Shown here: positions 42,608-49,921 of the stretch, one piece after another
Layout of the letters: every line of letters begins with the position of its first letter
Position numbering within the stretch: the stretch's first letter is position 1
DNA from: Bradyrhizobium archetypum
Lineage (GTDB): Bacteria > Pseudomonadota > Alphaproteobacteria > Rhizobiales > Xanthobacteraceae
Length of the DNA stretch: 64,000 nucleotides
Reading direction: 5' to 3'
Assembly: GCF_013114835.1 (NCBI RefSeq)
Contig: NZ_JAAVLW010000004.1
Location: 680,525 to 744,524, forward strand
Translations under genes and position numbers: made by a program
Notes under the pieces: generated by a model
Seen by the model: only the letters and a program-made list of their open reading frames with translations
Databases searched by the model: none
What the model was told of the DNA's origin: nothing

Positions 42608-43483
42608 ATGACGCATGCCGTGCTTGGCATCATCGGCGGATCCGGCATCTACGACCTGCCCGGTCTGGAGGACGTCCGCGAGGAGACGATTCAGAGCCCC
42701 TGGGGTGAGCCTTCCGCGCCGCTGACCCGCGGCGTTATCGGCGGGTTGCCGATCGCGTTCCTGCCGCGGCATGGCAAGGGGCACGTATTCTCGCCATCCG
42801 ACATCAACTACCGTGCCAATATCGACGTGCTGAAGCGGGCGGGGGTGACCGATTTGATTTCGCTCTCGGCCTGCGGTTCGTTCAAGGAGGAACTGCCGCC
42901 GGGCACGTTCGTCTTGGTCGATCAGTTCCTCGACCGCACCTACCGGCGCGAGAGCTCGTTTTTCGGGAAGGGCTGTGTCGCGCATGTCTCGATGGCCCAT
43001 CCGGTTTCGCCGCGGCTGCATGTGCATCTGGCGGCCGCCGCCGAGGCGGAGGGAATCGCGGCGGTGCGGGGTGGCACCTATGTCTGCATGGAAGGTCCGC
43101 AATTCTCCAGCCTTGCCGAGAGCCTGACGTACAAGGAGCAAGGTCATTCGGTGATCGGCATGACCAACATGCCCGAGGCAAAACTCGCGCGCGAAGCCGA
43201 GATCTGCTACGCCAGCGTGGCAATGGTCACGGATTACGATTGCTGGCATCCTCACCACGAAGCGGTCACCGTGCAGGACATCATTCGCGTGCTGAACTCG
43301 AATGCCGGCAAGGCCAAGGCGCTCGTTGCACGTCTTGCCAGGGATTTCCCGCGCGAGCATGAGCCGTGTCCGATCGGCTCGGACAAGGCGCTCGACACGG
43401 CCTTGATCACGGCGCCGGAAGCACGCGATCCGCGGTTGCTCGCCAAGCTCGACGCGGTGGCCGGAAGGGTGCTGAAGTCATGA
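42608..43483 (+). CDS. mtnP: S-methyl-5'-thioadenosine phosphorylase
   Basis: 291 residues of nucleoside phosphorylase family 2. [16 protein letters not shown] (phosphate loop), [32 protein letters not shown] and [18 protein letters not shown] (purine/ribose site, ending in VTDYDCWHP). It converts MTA and phosphate to adenine and methylthioribose-1-phosphate. The gene overlaps mtnA by ATGA, so both steps are coupled. The shared short upstream region with the aldolase suggests common control. Confidence 0.93.
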   Translation: MTHAVLGIIGGSGIYDLPGLEDVREETIQSPWGEPSAPLTRGVIGGLPIAFLPRHGKGHVFSPSDINYRANIDVLKRAGVTDLISLSACGSFKEELPPGTFVLVDQFLDRTYRRESSFFGKGCVAHVSMAHPVSPRLHVHLAAAAEAEGIAAVRGGTYVCMEGPQFSSLAESLTYKEQGHSVIGMTNMPEAKLAREAEICYASVAMVTDYDCWHPHHEAVTVQDIIRVLNSNAGKAKALVARLARDFPREHEPCPIGSDKALDTALITAPEARDPRLLAKLDAVAGRVLKS

Positions 43484-44583
43484 AAGTGGATGGCCGGCAT
43501 TTTCGCAGCATCTGGCTCGAGGGCGACGGCTGGACGGTCGGCGCGATCGATCAGCGGCGGCTGCCGCATGAATTCGTGGTGGCGCGTATCGCAAGCGCGG
43601 AGGACGCCACCGAGGCCATCCGCTCCATGCTGGTGCGCGGCGCTCCGCTGATTGGTGCCACTGCGGCTTACGGTATGGCGCTCGCCATGCGGGCGGATGC
43701 TGCCGATGCGGCGCTCGATCGTGCCTATGCCATGCTGCTGGCGGCGCGGCCGACGGCGATCAACCTGAAATGGGCTCTCGACGAGATGACGCGCCTGCTT
43801 CGACCGCTGCCGGCGTCGGAGCGTGCCGCCGCGGCTTACAAGCGCGCGGACGAAATCGCCGAGGAGGATGTCGCAATCAATCAGGGGATCGGCCGGCATG
43901 GCCTGGCGCTGATCGAGCAGATCGCAGGGGCGAAGAAGCCGGGCGAGCCGGTCAATATCCTGACGCATTGCAATGCGGGCTGGCTCGCGACAGTAGATTG
44001 GGGCACCGCGACGGCGCCGATTTACCTCGCCCATGATCGCGGCCTGAAGGTCCATGTCTGGGTCGACGAGACCAGGCCGCGCAATCAGGGCGCCTCGCTG
44101 ACCGCCTGGGAACTCGGGCACCACGGCGTGCCGCACACGGTGATCCCCGACAATACCGGCGGCCATCTGATGCAGCATCGCATGGTCGATCTTGCGATCG
44201 TCGGCACCGACCGGGTGGCTGCCAATGGCGACGTCTGCAACAAGATCGGGACCTATCTGAAGGCGCTCGCCGCCCATGACAACGCCGTGCCGTTCTATGT
44301 TGCACTGCCGTCGCCTACCATCGACTTTGGTATCGACGACGGCATCGGCCAGATCCCGATCGAGCAGCGCGGTGCCGACGAGGTCGCGACCATGACCGGA
44401 CGCACCGCCGATGGGCGCGTCGAGACCGTGCGCGTGGTTCCCGAGGGTTCGCCGACCGCCAACTACGCTTTCGATGTCACGCCGGCCCGGCTAGTCACCG
44501 GACTGATCACCGAGCGCGGCCTGCTTCGTCCCGAGCGTGCTGCACTTGCGAGCGCATTTCCGGAGCGCAGCGCGGGTCATTGA
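43480..44583 (+). CDS. mtnA: Methylthioribose-1-phosphate isomerase
   Basis: 367 residues from ATG 43480; upstream in-frame codons belong to mtnP sequence. eIF2B-like fold with [28 protein letters not shown] (catalytic Cys), [18 protein letters not shown] and the [18 protein letters not shown] loop (catalytic Asp). It isomerises MTR-1-P to methylthioribulose-1-phosphate, the substrate of the aldolase encoded on the other strand. Length and motifs are normal. Confidence 0.94.
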   Translation: MKVDGRHFRSIWLEGDGWTVGAIDQRRLPHEFVVARIASAEDATEAIRSMLVRGAPLIGATAAYGMALAMRADAADAALDRAYAMLLAARPTAINLKWALDEMTRLLRPLPASERAAAAYKRADEIAEEDVAINQGIGRHGLALIEQIAGAKKPGEPVNILTHCNAGWLATVDWGTATAPIYLAHDRGLKVHVWVDETRPRNQGASLTAWELGHHGVPHTVIPDNTGGHLMQHRMVDLAIVGTDRVAANGDVCNKIGTYLKALAAHDNAVPFYVALPSPTIDFGIDDGIGQIPIEQRGADEVATMTGRTADGRVETVRVVPEGSPTANYAFDVTPARLVTGLITERGLLRPERAALASAFPERSAGH

Positions 44584-44641
44584 CGCCAGTGATGTCGGCA
44601 CGTATCCCCGTTCGATAGCGTCGTACCGGGGGGCCGTCTCC

Positions 44642-45184
44642 ATGTCCAATGCCGACATCGAAATCGTCGTTGAGGATCCCACCGCGCCGGAGGCCAATTC
44701 GCCGCAGGTCGCAAGCGTTCGGGTGGTCGACGTGGTCGTCTCGCTCCTGCTGCTCGCGCTTGCGATCACGCTTGGTTTCGATAATTGGCGGGCGGGGGCT
44801 GGCTGGGAGTCCACTGGTCCGCAGCCGGGCTATTTTCCATTCTACCTCTCGATCATTCTCGGCGGTGCCAGCCTTTATGGCCTCGTCGCCGCGTTCCTGT
44901 CGCGAACGGAGGCTTCCGAAAGTTTCGTGACGCAGGCGCAGCTCCGCCGTGTGATGGCGGTGTTCGTGCCGACTGTGCTGTTCGTTCTCGCAACGCAATT
45001 CCTCGGCCTCTATGTCGCGAGCTTTCTCTTGATCGCCGGTTTCATGCGGCTGGTCGGCAAGATCGCGCTGTGGAAGTCACTGCTCACTGCTTTCGTCTTC
45101 ACCGCGGCGATGTTCGTGACCTTCGATGTCGCCTTCGATGTCATCATGCCGAAGGGCCCGCTCGAAGCGGCGCTCGGCCGCTAA
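44642..45184 (+). CDS. Tripartite tricarboxylate transporter small subunit (TctB)
   Basis: 180 residues from ATG 44642. Four hydrophobic helices: VVDVVVSLLLLALAITLGF, FPFYLSIILGGASLYGLVAAF, VMAVFVPTVLFVLATQFLGL and LLTAFVFTAAMFVTFDVAF; the GPQPGYFPFYLS segment is the family mark, and it ends PKGPLEAALGR. It starts 58 bases after mtnA and is followed by TctA. Probably co-transcribed with the mtn genes. Confidence 0.9.
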   Translation: MSNADIEIVVEDPTAPEANSPQVASVRVVDVVVSLLLLALAITLGFDNWRAGAGWESTGPQPGYFPFYLSIILGGASLYGLVAAFLSRTEASESFVTQAQLRRVMAVFVPTVLFVLATQFLGLYVASFLLIAGFMRLVGKIALWKSLLTAFVFTAAMFVTFDVAFDVIMPKGPLEAALGR

Positions 45185-45220
45185 CCGGTCGGTGAGACAC
45201 ACGTCATGGAAGCCCCGTAA

Positions 45221-46732
45221 ATGGAAGCTTTGGACCTCTTGATGCACGGCTTCGCCGTGCTGCTGACTTGGAAGACGCTGCTCCTGATGATGACCGGGCT
45301 GGTGCTCGGCATTTTCGTCGGCGTACTGCCTGGCCTCGGCGGCCCCAATGGTGTCGCGATCCTGTTGCCCTTGACCTTCACGATGGATCCGACCTCGGCG
45401 ATCGTGATGCTGTCCTGCATCTATTGGGGCGCACTGTTCGGCGGCGCCATCACCTCGATCCTGTTCAACATCCCCGGCGAAGCCTGGTCGGTCGCAACCA
45501 CCTTCGACGGCTATCCAATGGCACAGCAGGGCAGGGCGGCCGAAGCGCTGACCGCGGCCTTTACCTCGTCGTTCATCGGCTCGCTGGTGGCGGTGATGCT
45601 GATCACCTTCCTGGCGCCGATGATCTCCTCCTTCGCGCTGAAATTCGGCCCGCCGGAATTCTTTGCGGTCTATCTGCTCACCTTCTGCTCCTTCGTCGGC
45701 CTCGGCCGCGAAGCCAAGCACAAGACGGTGATCTCGATGTCGCTCGGCCTGTTGCTCGCCGGGATCGGCATGGACACCGTGTCCGGCCAGTTGCGGATGA
45801 CGTTCGGTTCGGCCGAGCTGCTGCGCGGCGTCAACTTCCTCGTCGCCGTGATCGGCCTGTTCGGCATCAGCGAGATCCTGCTTACCATGGAGGAGCGCCT
45901 GGCGCTGCGCGGCCATGCCGCCGGCATCTCGCTACGCGTCGTGCTGTCGGTCTGGAAGGACCTGCCGAAATACTGGGTGACGCTGGTCCGCTCCTCGTTC
46001 ATCGGCTGCTGGCTTGGCATCACTCCGGGCGGGGCGATCGCGGCGTCCTTCATGGGCTACAACCTCGCCAAGCGTTTCGCCAAGGACCAGGACAGCTTCG
46101 GCAGGGGCCGCATCGAAGGCGTTTTCGCGCCGGAGACCGCGGCGCACGCCTCCGGCACCTCGGCGCTGCTGCCGATGCTGGCGCTCGGCATTCCCGGCTC
46201 CGGCACCGCGGCGATCCTGCTTGGCGGGTTGATGGTGTGGGGACTCAATCCCGGGCCGCTGCTGTTCGTCGAGCACAAGGATTTCGTCTGGGGTCTGATT
46301 GCCTCGATGTATCTCGGCAATGTCGTCGGGCTTGCGCTGGTGCTGACGACGGTGCCGATCTTTGCTTCGATCCTGCGGGTGCCGTTTGCCGCAGTAGCGC
46401 CGATGATCGTGGTGTCCTGCGCGATCGGCGCCTACGCGATCCAGAACGCGATGTTCGACATCTGGCTGATGCTCGGGTTTGGCATTGTCGGCTACGTCTT
46501 CAAGAAGATCGGCGTTCCGCTGGCGCCATTCACGCTGGCGCTGGTGCTCGGCAACCGCGCCGAGGACGCCTTCCGCCTGTCAATGATCGGCGCGGGCGGC
46601 GATCTGAAGGTGTTCTGGTCGAACGGCCTAGCCGGCTCGATCACGACACTCGCAATAGTGCTGTTGTTCTGGCCGGTGATCGACAAGGCGTTCAGCAGTG
46701 TCGCGCGCATGCTGCGGCCGGCGAAGGCGTAG
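45221..46732 (+). CDS. Tripartite tricarboxylate transporter permease (TctA)
   Basis: 503 residues, the usual size. Marks include GVLPGLGGPNGVAILLPLTF, SCIYWGALFGGAITSILFNI, GEAWSVATTFDGYPMA and, in the second half, GITPGGAIAASFMGY and PETAAHASGTSALLPMLALG, all typical of the family. It forms the channel for uptake of a carboxylate-type ligand with TctB and a Bug protein, most likely the one at 40856. Downstream is repeat DNA with no terminator. Confidence 0.95.
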   Translation: MEALDLLMHGFAVLLTWKTLLLMMTGLVLGIFVGVLPGLGGPNGVAILLPLTFTMDPTSAIVMLSCIYWGALFGGAITSILFNIPGEAWSVATTFDGYPMAQQGRAAEALTAAFTSSFIGSLVAVMLITFLAPMISSFALKFGPPEFFAVYLLTFCSFVGLGREAKHKTVISMSLGLLLAGIGMDTVSGQLRMTFGSAELLRGVNFLVAVIGLFGISEILLTMEERLALRGHAAGISLRVVLSVWKDLPKYWVTLVRSSFIGCWLGITPGGAIAASFMGYNLAKRFAKDQDSFGRGRIEGVFAPETAAHASGTSALLPMLALGIPGSGTAAILLGGLMVWGLNPGPLLFVEHKDFVWGLIASMYLGNVVGLALVLTTVPIFASILRVPFAAVAPMIVVSCAIGAYAIQNAMFDIWLMLGFGIVGYVFKKIGVPLAPFTLALVLGNRAEDAFRLSMIGAGGDLKVFWSNGLAGSITTLAIVLLFWPVIDKAFSSVARMLRPAKA

Positions 46733-46756
46733 CGGGACGGTCTACGCGAAACGGCT

Positions 46757-46894
46757 CGTCATCCCCCGCGAAAGCGGGGGACCCAGTACGCTGCGGCTTC
46801 TCGGTTCTACCGCTACTGTCTCTGGGATACTGGATCATCCGCCGGAGCCTGTCATCGGGCGCGCATTCGCGCGACCCGTTGGCGGACGATGACG
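46757..46894. repeat. Palindromic intergenic repeat (BIME-like)
   Basis: 138 bp bounded by CGTCATC and GATGACG. Inside is the perfect hairpin CCCCCGC-GAAA-GCGGGGG (46763-46780) and CCCAGTACGC, a pattern I recall as common between genes in Bradyrhizobium and Rhodopseudomonas. Positions 46847-46875 occur again, inverted, at 48287-48315. May act as a transcript-end stabiliser after TctA. Confidence 0.7.
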
Positions 46895-46959
46895 ATTGAA
46901 TGTGAGGCAGCAATCTCGCGACGCGTTGCGCCCGAGGTTTGCAGATAATCCCGCCCTCA

Positions 46960-47470
46960 CTATTCAGAGGGCGCAGGGAAGACCGGGTGCGCGCCGCACC
47001 CGCGGTCTCGTGTGCTGCTTGCGCAAAAAGAAAATGCACACGAGCATACAGGTTCGGCGGAAACACTCCGGCCTTCCCTGCGCAATGGCTTTACGGCTTA
47101 CTTCGTGCTCTCCCCGGAGAACGGCTTTATTGCCTCCGTCGCCCCTGAGCAGCTTTCGCTTCTCAAAGGACTTAACGCCAGCACCGCGGCGCCCGAACCA
47201 CACGACTTCGCCGTACGCTTACCGCGCGCAACGTCTCTCGCGCCATCCGCGTCCATCGCATCCCACCGCGCGTTCGTGACGTTCGCGAGCGCCCCTCATC
47301 TGCGGTGAGACAGGCGGAGTTATGCGACTGATTTGGGTGCGAACGAAAGCGGAATATTTTCGATTCCGGGGCTTGACACGATTTCGGAAAATCAGAACTG
47401 GTTTGCCTGTCCACGTTGCCTTGTCCCAGGCCGCCGCATGAAATTGCGCTTTACGCGTCCGGCAAATCAG
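46960..47470. repeat. Non-coding block resembling a multi-copy Bradyrhizobium element
   Basis: No coding gene is supported. The block starts with a long hairpin (AGACC and GGTGCG arms pairing with CGCACC and GGTCT, 46980-47008) and contains stretches such as CCTGCGCAATGGCTTTACGG and GTGCTCTCCCCGG. From memory, in reverse orientation, close matches of these stretches occur between genes at many Bradyrhizobium loci. That cannot be checked here. Open frames on both strands overlap each other and have no ribosome sites. Confidence 0.45.
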
Positions 47471-47503
47471 CCCGCAGTTCGTCAGTTGGGTTTATGACTT
47501 TCT

Positions 47504-47656
47504 TCAAGCCGGCAAGAGCCGCTTCGGCAGGCTGAAAGTGCCGACCCGTTCGGCGGCATGTTCGCGCGTGATCCAGTGCGCCCAGTCTGTTTCGTCCTGC
47601 GGCGCAAGATCGCTCCAGATGGCAAGATAGCCGGCTCCCTCCATGTCAGGCTCCAT
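47504..47656 (-). pseudogene. Truncated N-terminal remnant (DUF4286-like)
   Basis: 50 codons reading MEGAGYLAIWSDLAPQDETD then WAHWITREHAAERVG, after which the sequence turns to unrelated FSLPKRLLPA and stops. The first ~42 residues look like the start of small proteins whose full length is ~200 residues (W..REH.AERV is their signature). So this is a 3'-truncated gene, cut where the repeat block at 46960-47470 ends. The name is from recollection. Confidence 0.45.
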
Positions 47657-47660
47657 TCGC

Positions 47661-48137
47661 TTACGTCGGGCCCACCCGCACGGCCGCCGGCAGCGATGCG
47701 GGCAGTTGGCCGGCCCACTGCAGCGCTGCTTGCATGGCGACGATGTAGCCGTAGGGGCCGAGGCCGGCGATTACGCCTTTCACGGCAGCCGATAGCTTGG
47801 AGTGCCGGTGCAGTTCGTCGCGGGCGTTGATGTTCGAGATGTGGACCTCGTAGATCGGACCCTCAAAAATCTTCATGGCGTCGAACATTGCAATCGAGGT
47901 GAACGAGTAGGCGGCGGGATTGATGATGAGGGCGTCCGCCGACATCCGCGCCGACTGGATTAGGTCGACCAGCTCGCCCTCGTGGTTTGACTGGTGAAAC
48001 GCCAGTTCCGTGCTGGTGAAGGCGGCGAACTCCTCGCAGGAGGCTTTGATGGCATCGAGCGTGGTCGAACCGTAGATATGCGGCTCGCGGATGCCGAGCA
48101 TGTTCAGGTTGGGGCCATTGAGGATCATGATGCGCAT
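47661..48137 (-). CDS. aroQ: Type II 3-dehydroquinate dehydratase
   Basis: 158 residues from ATG 48137. NGPNLNMLGIREPHIYG holds the catalytic Tyr, FHQSNHEGELVDLI the next loop, NPAAYSFTSIAMFDAM the dodecamer-type active-site strand and EVHISNINARDELHRHS the catalytic His and Arg region. It converts 3-dehydroquinate to 3-dehydroshikimate by anti-elimination. NPAAYSFTS replaces the more common NPGAYTHTS, so it could be a catabolic paralogue. No other shikimate or quinate gene is nearby. Confidence 0.88.
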   Translation of the reverse strand: MRIMILNGPNLNMLGIREPHIYGSTTLDAIKASCEEFAAFTSTELAFHQSNHEGELVDLIQSARMSADALIINPAAYSFTSIAMFDAMKIFEGPIYEVHISNINARDELHRHSKLSAAVKGVIAGLGPYGYIVAMQAALQWAGQLPASLPAAVRVGPT

Positions 48138-48265
48138 GGAATGCCTTTCACGGGGATAATGAAAGGGCAGTGTAACTGATGACGGGCGCATGTCAGCCGG
48201 CGAACTGTTTCGCCGGCGCGGCAATGGGGCTAGGACGGATTTCTGAAGTAGGCACAGTGCCGCCG

Positions 48266-48381
48266 CGTCATTGCGAGTAGTCAACGGTCGCGCGAATGCG
48301 CGCCCGATGACAGGCCCCGCGAAGCGATCGATCTCGCGCGCAAGCGGATAAATGGATTGCTTCGATTCGCTCGCAATGACG
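48266..48381. repeat. Palindromic intergenic repeat with 12-bp terminal inverted repeats
   Basis: CGTCATTGCGAG (48266-48277) and CTCGCAATGACG (48370-48381) are perfect inverted termini. The interior has GGATTGCTTCG and, at 48287-48315, an exact 29-bp reverse complement of 46847-46875 from the other repeat. So the element is a mosaic. Similar short mobile palindromes are common between rhizobial genes. Confidence 0.75.
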
Positions 48382-48390
48382 GCGGAGGGC

Positions 48391-49584
48391 CTACACCACC
48401 TTGCGCTGTCTGAGATCCGCTATCTCGTCCTTGCCGAAGCCGAACTCGGCGAGCACCTCCTCCGTCTGCTCGCCGAATTCCGGCGGACGCGCGGCCATCT
48501 TGCTTGGCGTGCGCGACAACGTCATCGGCTGGCCGACGAGCTGGATGTGGCGATTCTCGTCGTTCGGCACGTGTTGTGCGATGCCGAGATGCTTGACCTG
48601 GGCATCCTCGAACATCTGGTCGATCGAATAGATCGGGCCGCAGGGCACGCCGGCCTCGTTCAATTCCCTGACCCAGGTTTCTGTCGATTTCTTCTCGGTG
48701 AGCTTGTTTATCGCGGCGTTGAGCGCATCGCGGTTCCTCGAGCGCGCGGGCGCGGTGGCATAGTCGGGGTTGGTGATCAATTCGGGGGCGCCGATCGCTT
48801 GCGCGCAGCGTTCCCAGATCCGGCCTCCCGTCGTGGCGATATTGATGTAGCCGTCGGAGGTCTTAAAGACGCCGGTCGGGATCGAGGTCGGATGGTTGTT
48901 CCCGGCCTGCTTGGCGACTTCCTTCTCCATCAGCCAGCGGGAGGCCTGGAAATCCAGCATGAAGATCTGCGCCTGCAACAGCGAGGTCTGCACCCACTGG
49001 CCTTCGCCGGAAACCTCCCGCTCCAGCAGCGCGGTGAGGATGCCGAGTGCGCAGAACAGGCCGGCGGTGAGGTCGGCGACGGGGATGCCGACGCGCATCG
49101 GGCCCTGGCCCGGCGCGCCGGTGACCGACATCAGCCCGCCCATGCCTTGGGCGATCTGATCGAAGCCGGGCCGCTTGTGGTAGGGGCCATCCTGGCCGAA
49201 GCCGGAGATGCTGCCATAGACGATGCGCGGATTAATTTGGCGCAGGCTCTCGTAGTCAATGCCGAGCTTGCCTTTGACGTCGGGCCGAAAGTTCTCGACC
49301 ACGACGTCAGCCTTGGCGGCGAGGCGCTTGAACACCTCGAGGCCCTTCGGGTCCTTCAGGTTTAACGTCATGGCCCGCTTGTTGCGGTGCAAGTTCTGAA
49401 AATCCGAGCCATGGCGGGGGCCGCCCGGCTGCTCGCCACCGCCGTCTTCCAGGAGTGCATCGATCTTGATGACGTTGGCACCCCAATCCGCCAGTTGCCG
49501 CACGCAAGTGGGCCCGGAGCGCACGCGGGTGAGGTCGAGCACGGTGAAACGGGAAAGGGCCTGCGAAGCGCGGGGGAAAGGCAT
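48391..49584 (-). CDS. CaiB/BaiF (class III) CoA-transferase
   Basis: 397 residues from ATG 49584; in-frame codons further upstream have no family match. FTVLDLTRVRSGPTCVRQLADWGANVIKI is the N-terminal CoA-binding start, NFRPDVKGKLGIDYESL the next mark, and PGFDQIAQGMGGLMSVTG carries the catalytic Asp. C-terminal tail TLSRTPSKMAARPPEFGEQTEE is normal. It moves CoA between carboxylic acids. The acceptor is unknown; the neighbour aroQ is separated by repeat DNA. Confidence 0.92.
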   Translation of the reverse strand: MPFPRASQALSRFTVLDLTRVRSGPTCVRQLADWGANVIKIDALLEDGGGEQPGGPRHGSDFQNLHRNKRAMTLNLKDPKGLEVFKRLAAKADVVVENFRPDVKGKLGIDYESLRQINPRIVYGSISGFGQDGPYHKRPGFDQIAQGMGGLMSVTGAPGQGPMRVGIPVADLTAGLFCALGILTALLEREVSGEGQWVQTSLLQAQIFMLDFQASRWLMEKEVAKQAGNNHPTSIPTGVFKTSDGYINIATTGGRIWERCAQAIGAPELITNPDYATAPARSRNRDALNAAINKLTEKKSTETWVRELNEAGVPCGPIYSIDQMFEDAQVKHLGIAQHVPNDENRHIQLVGQPMTLSRTPSKMAARPPEFGEQTEEVLAEFGFGKDEIADLRQRKVV

Positions 49585-49921
49585 TGAGAAACCTTGTTTT
49601 TTTGGATTTTCGCGGGTGGGAGAGGCAGCCCGGGCTGACTTAAACAAATCTGGCGCCGATTTCCAACAGCTTGTTCGGCGTGCGTCCCATGGCGGGTGTG
49701 CGCCAGGGATCGGCCCAGACCGGAACTCGACCATGCGGAGAAGTCCGGGGACCCGCAAGACTACGGGGTGTGCCGCAGATTCTGCTTTTCGCCGTAATGC
49801 ATCGTAAAGCAGGCCGCGCGAGAAGCCCGGCTGGTAAACAACCGTTAATGACGTGATTCTAGTTTCCCGTGTGCTTTTGCGCTTCTCTCGCAACGGAACG
49901 AGCCGCCGACGGGCTTAACCA
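49585..49921. other. Intergenic region between divergent CoA-transferase and protease genes
   Basis: No gene is supported. Both promoters should lie here, but no clear -35/-10 pair was identified; the A/T-rich stretch around 49840-49870 is the best candidate for the protease promoter. Confidence 0.4.

Noticed and set aside
41990..43360. Minus-strand frame of ~456 codons over mtnP
   Set aside because: Shadow of mtnP and the aldolase frame; composition is not protein-like.
45268..46899. Long plus-strand frame of ~543 codons overlapping TctA
   Set aside because: Arg/His/Gly-rich shifted frame of the TctA gene; no start site or motif.
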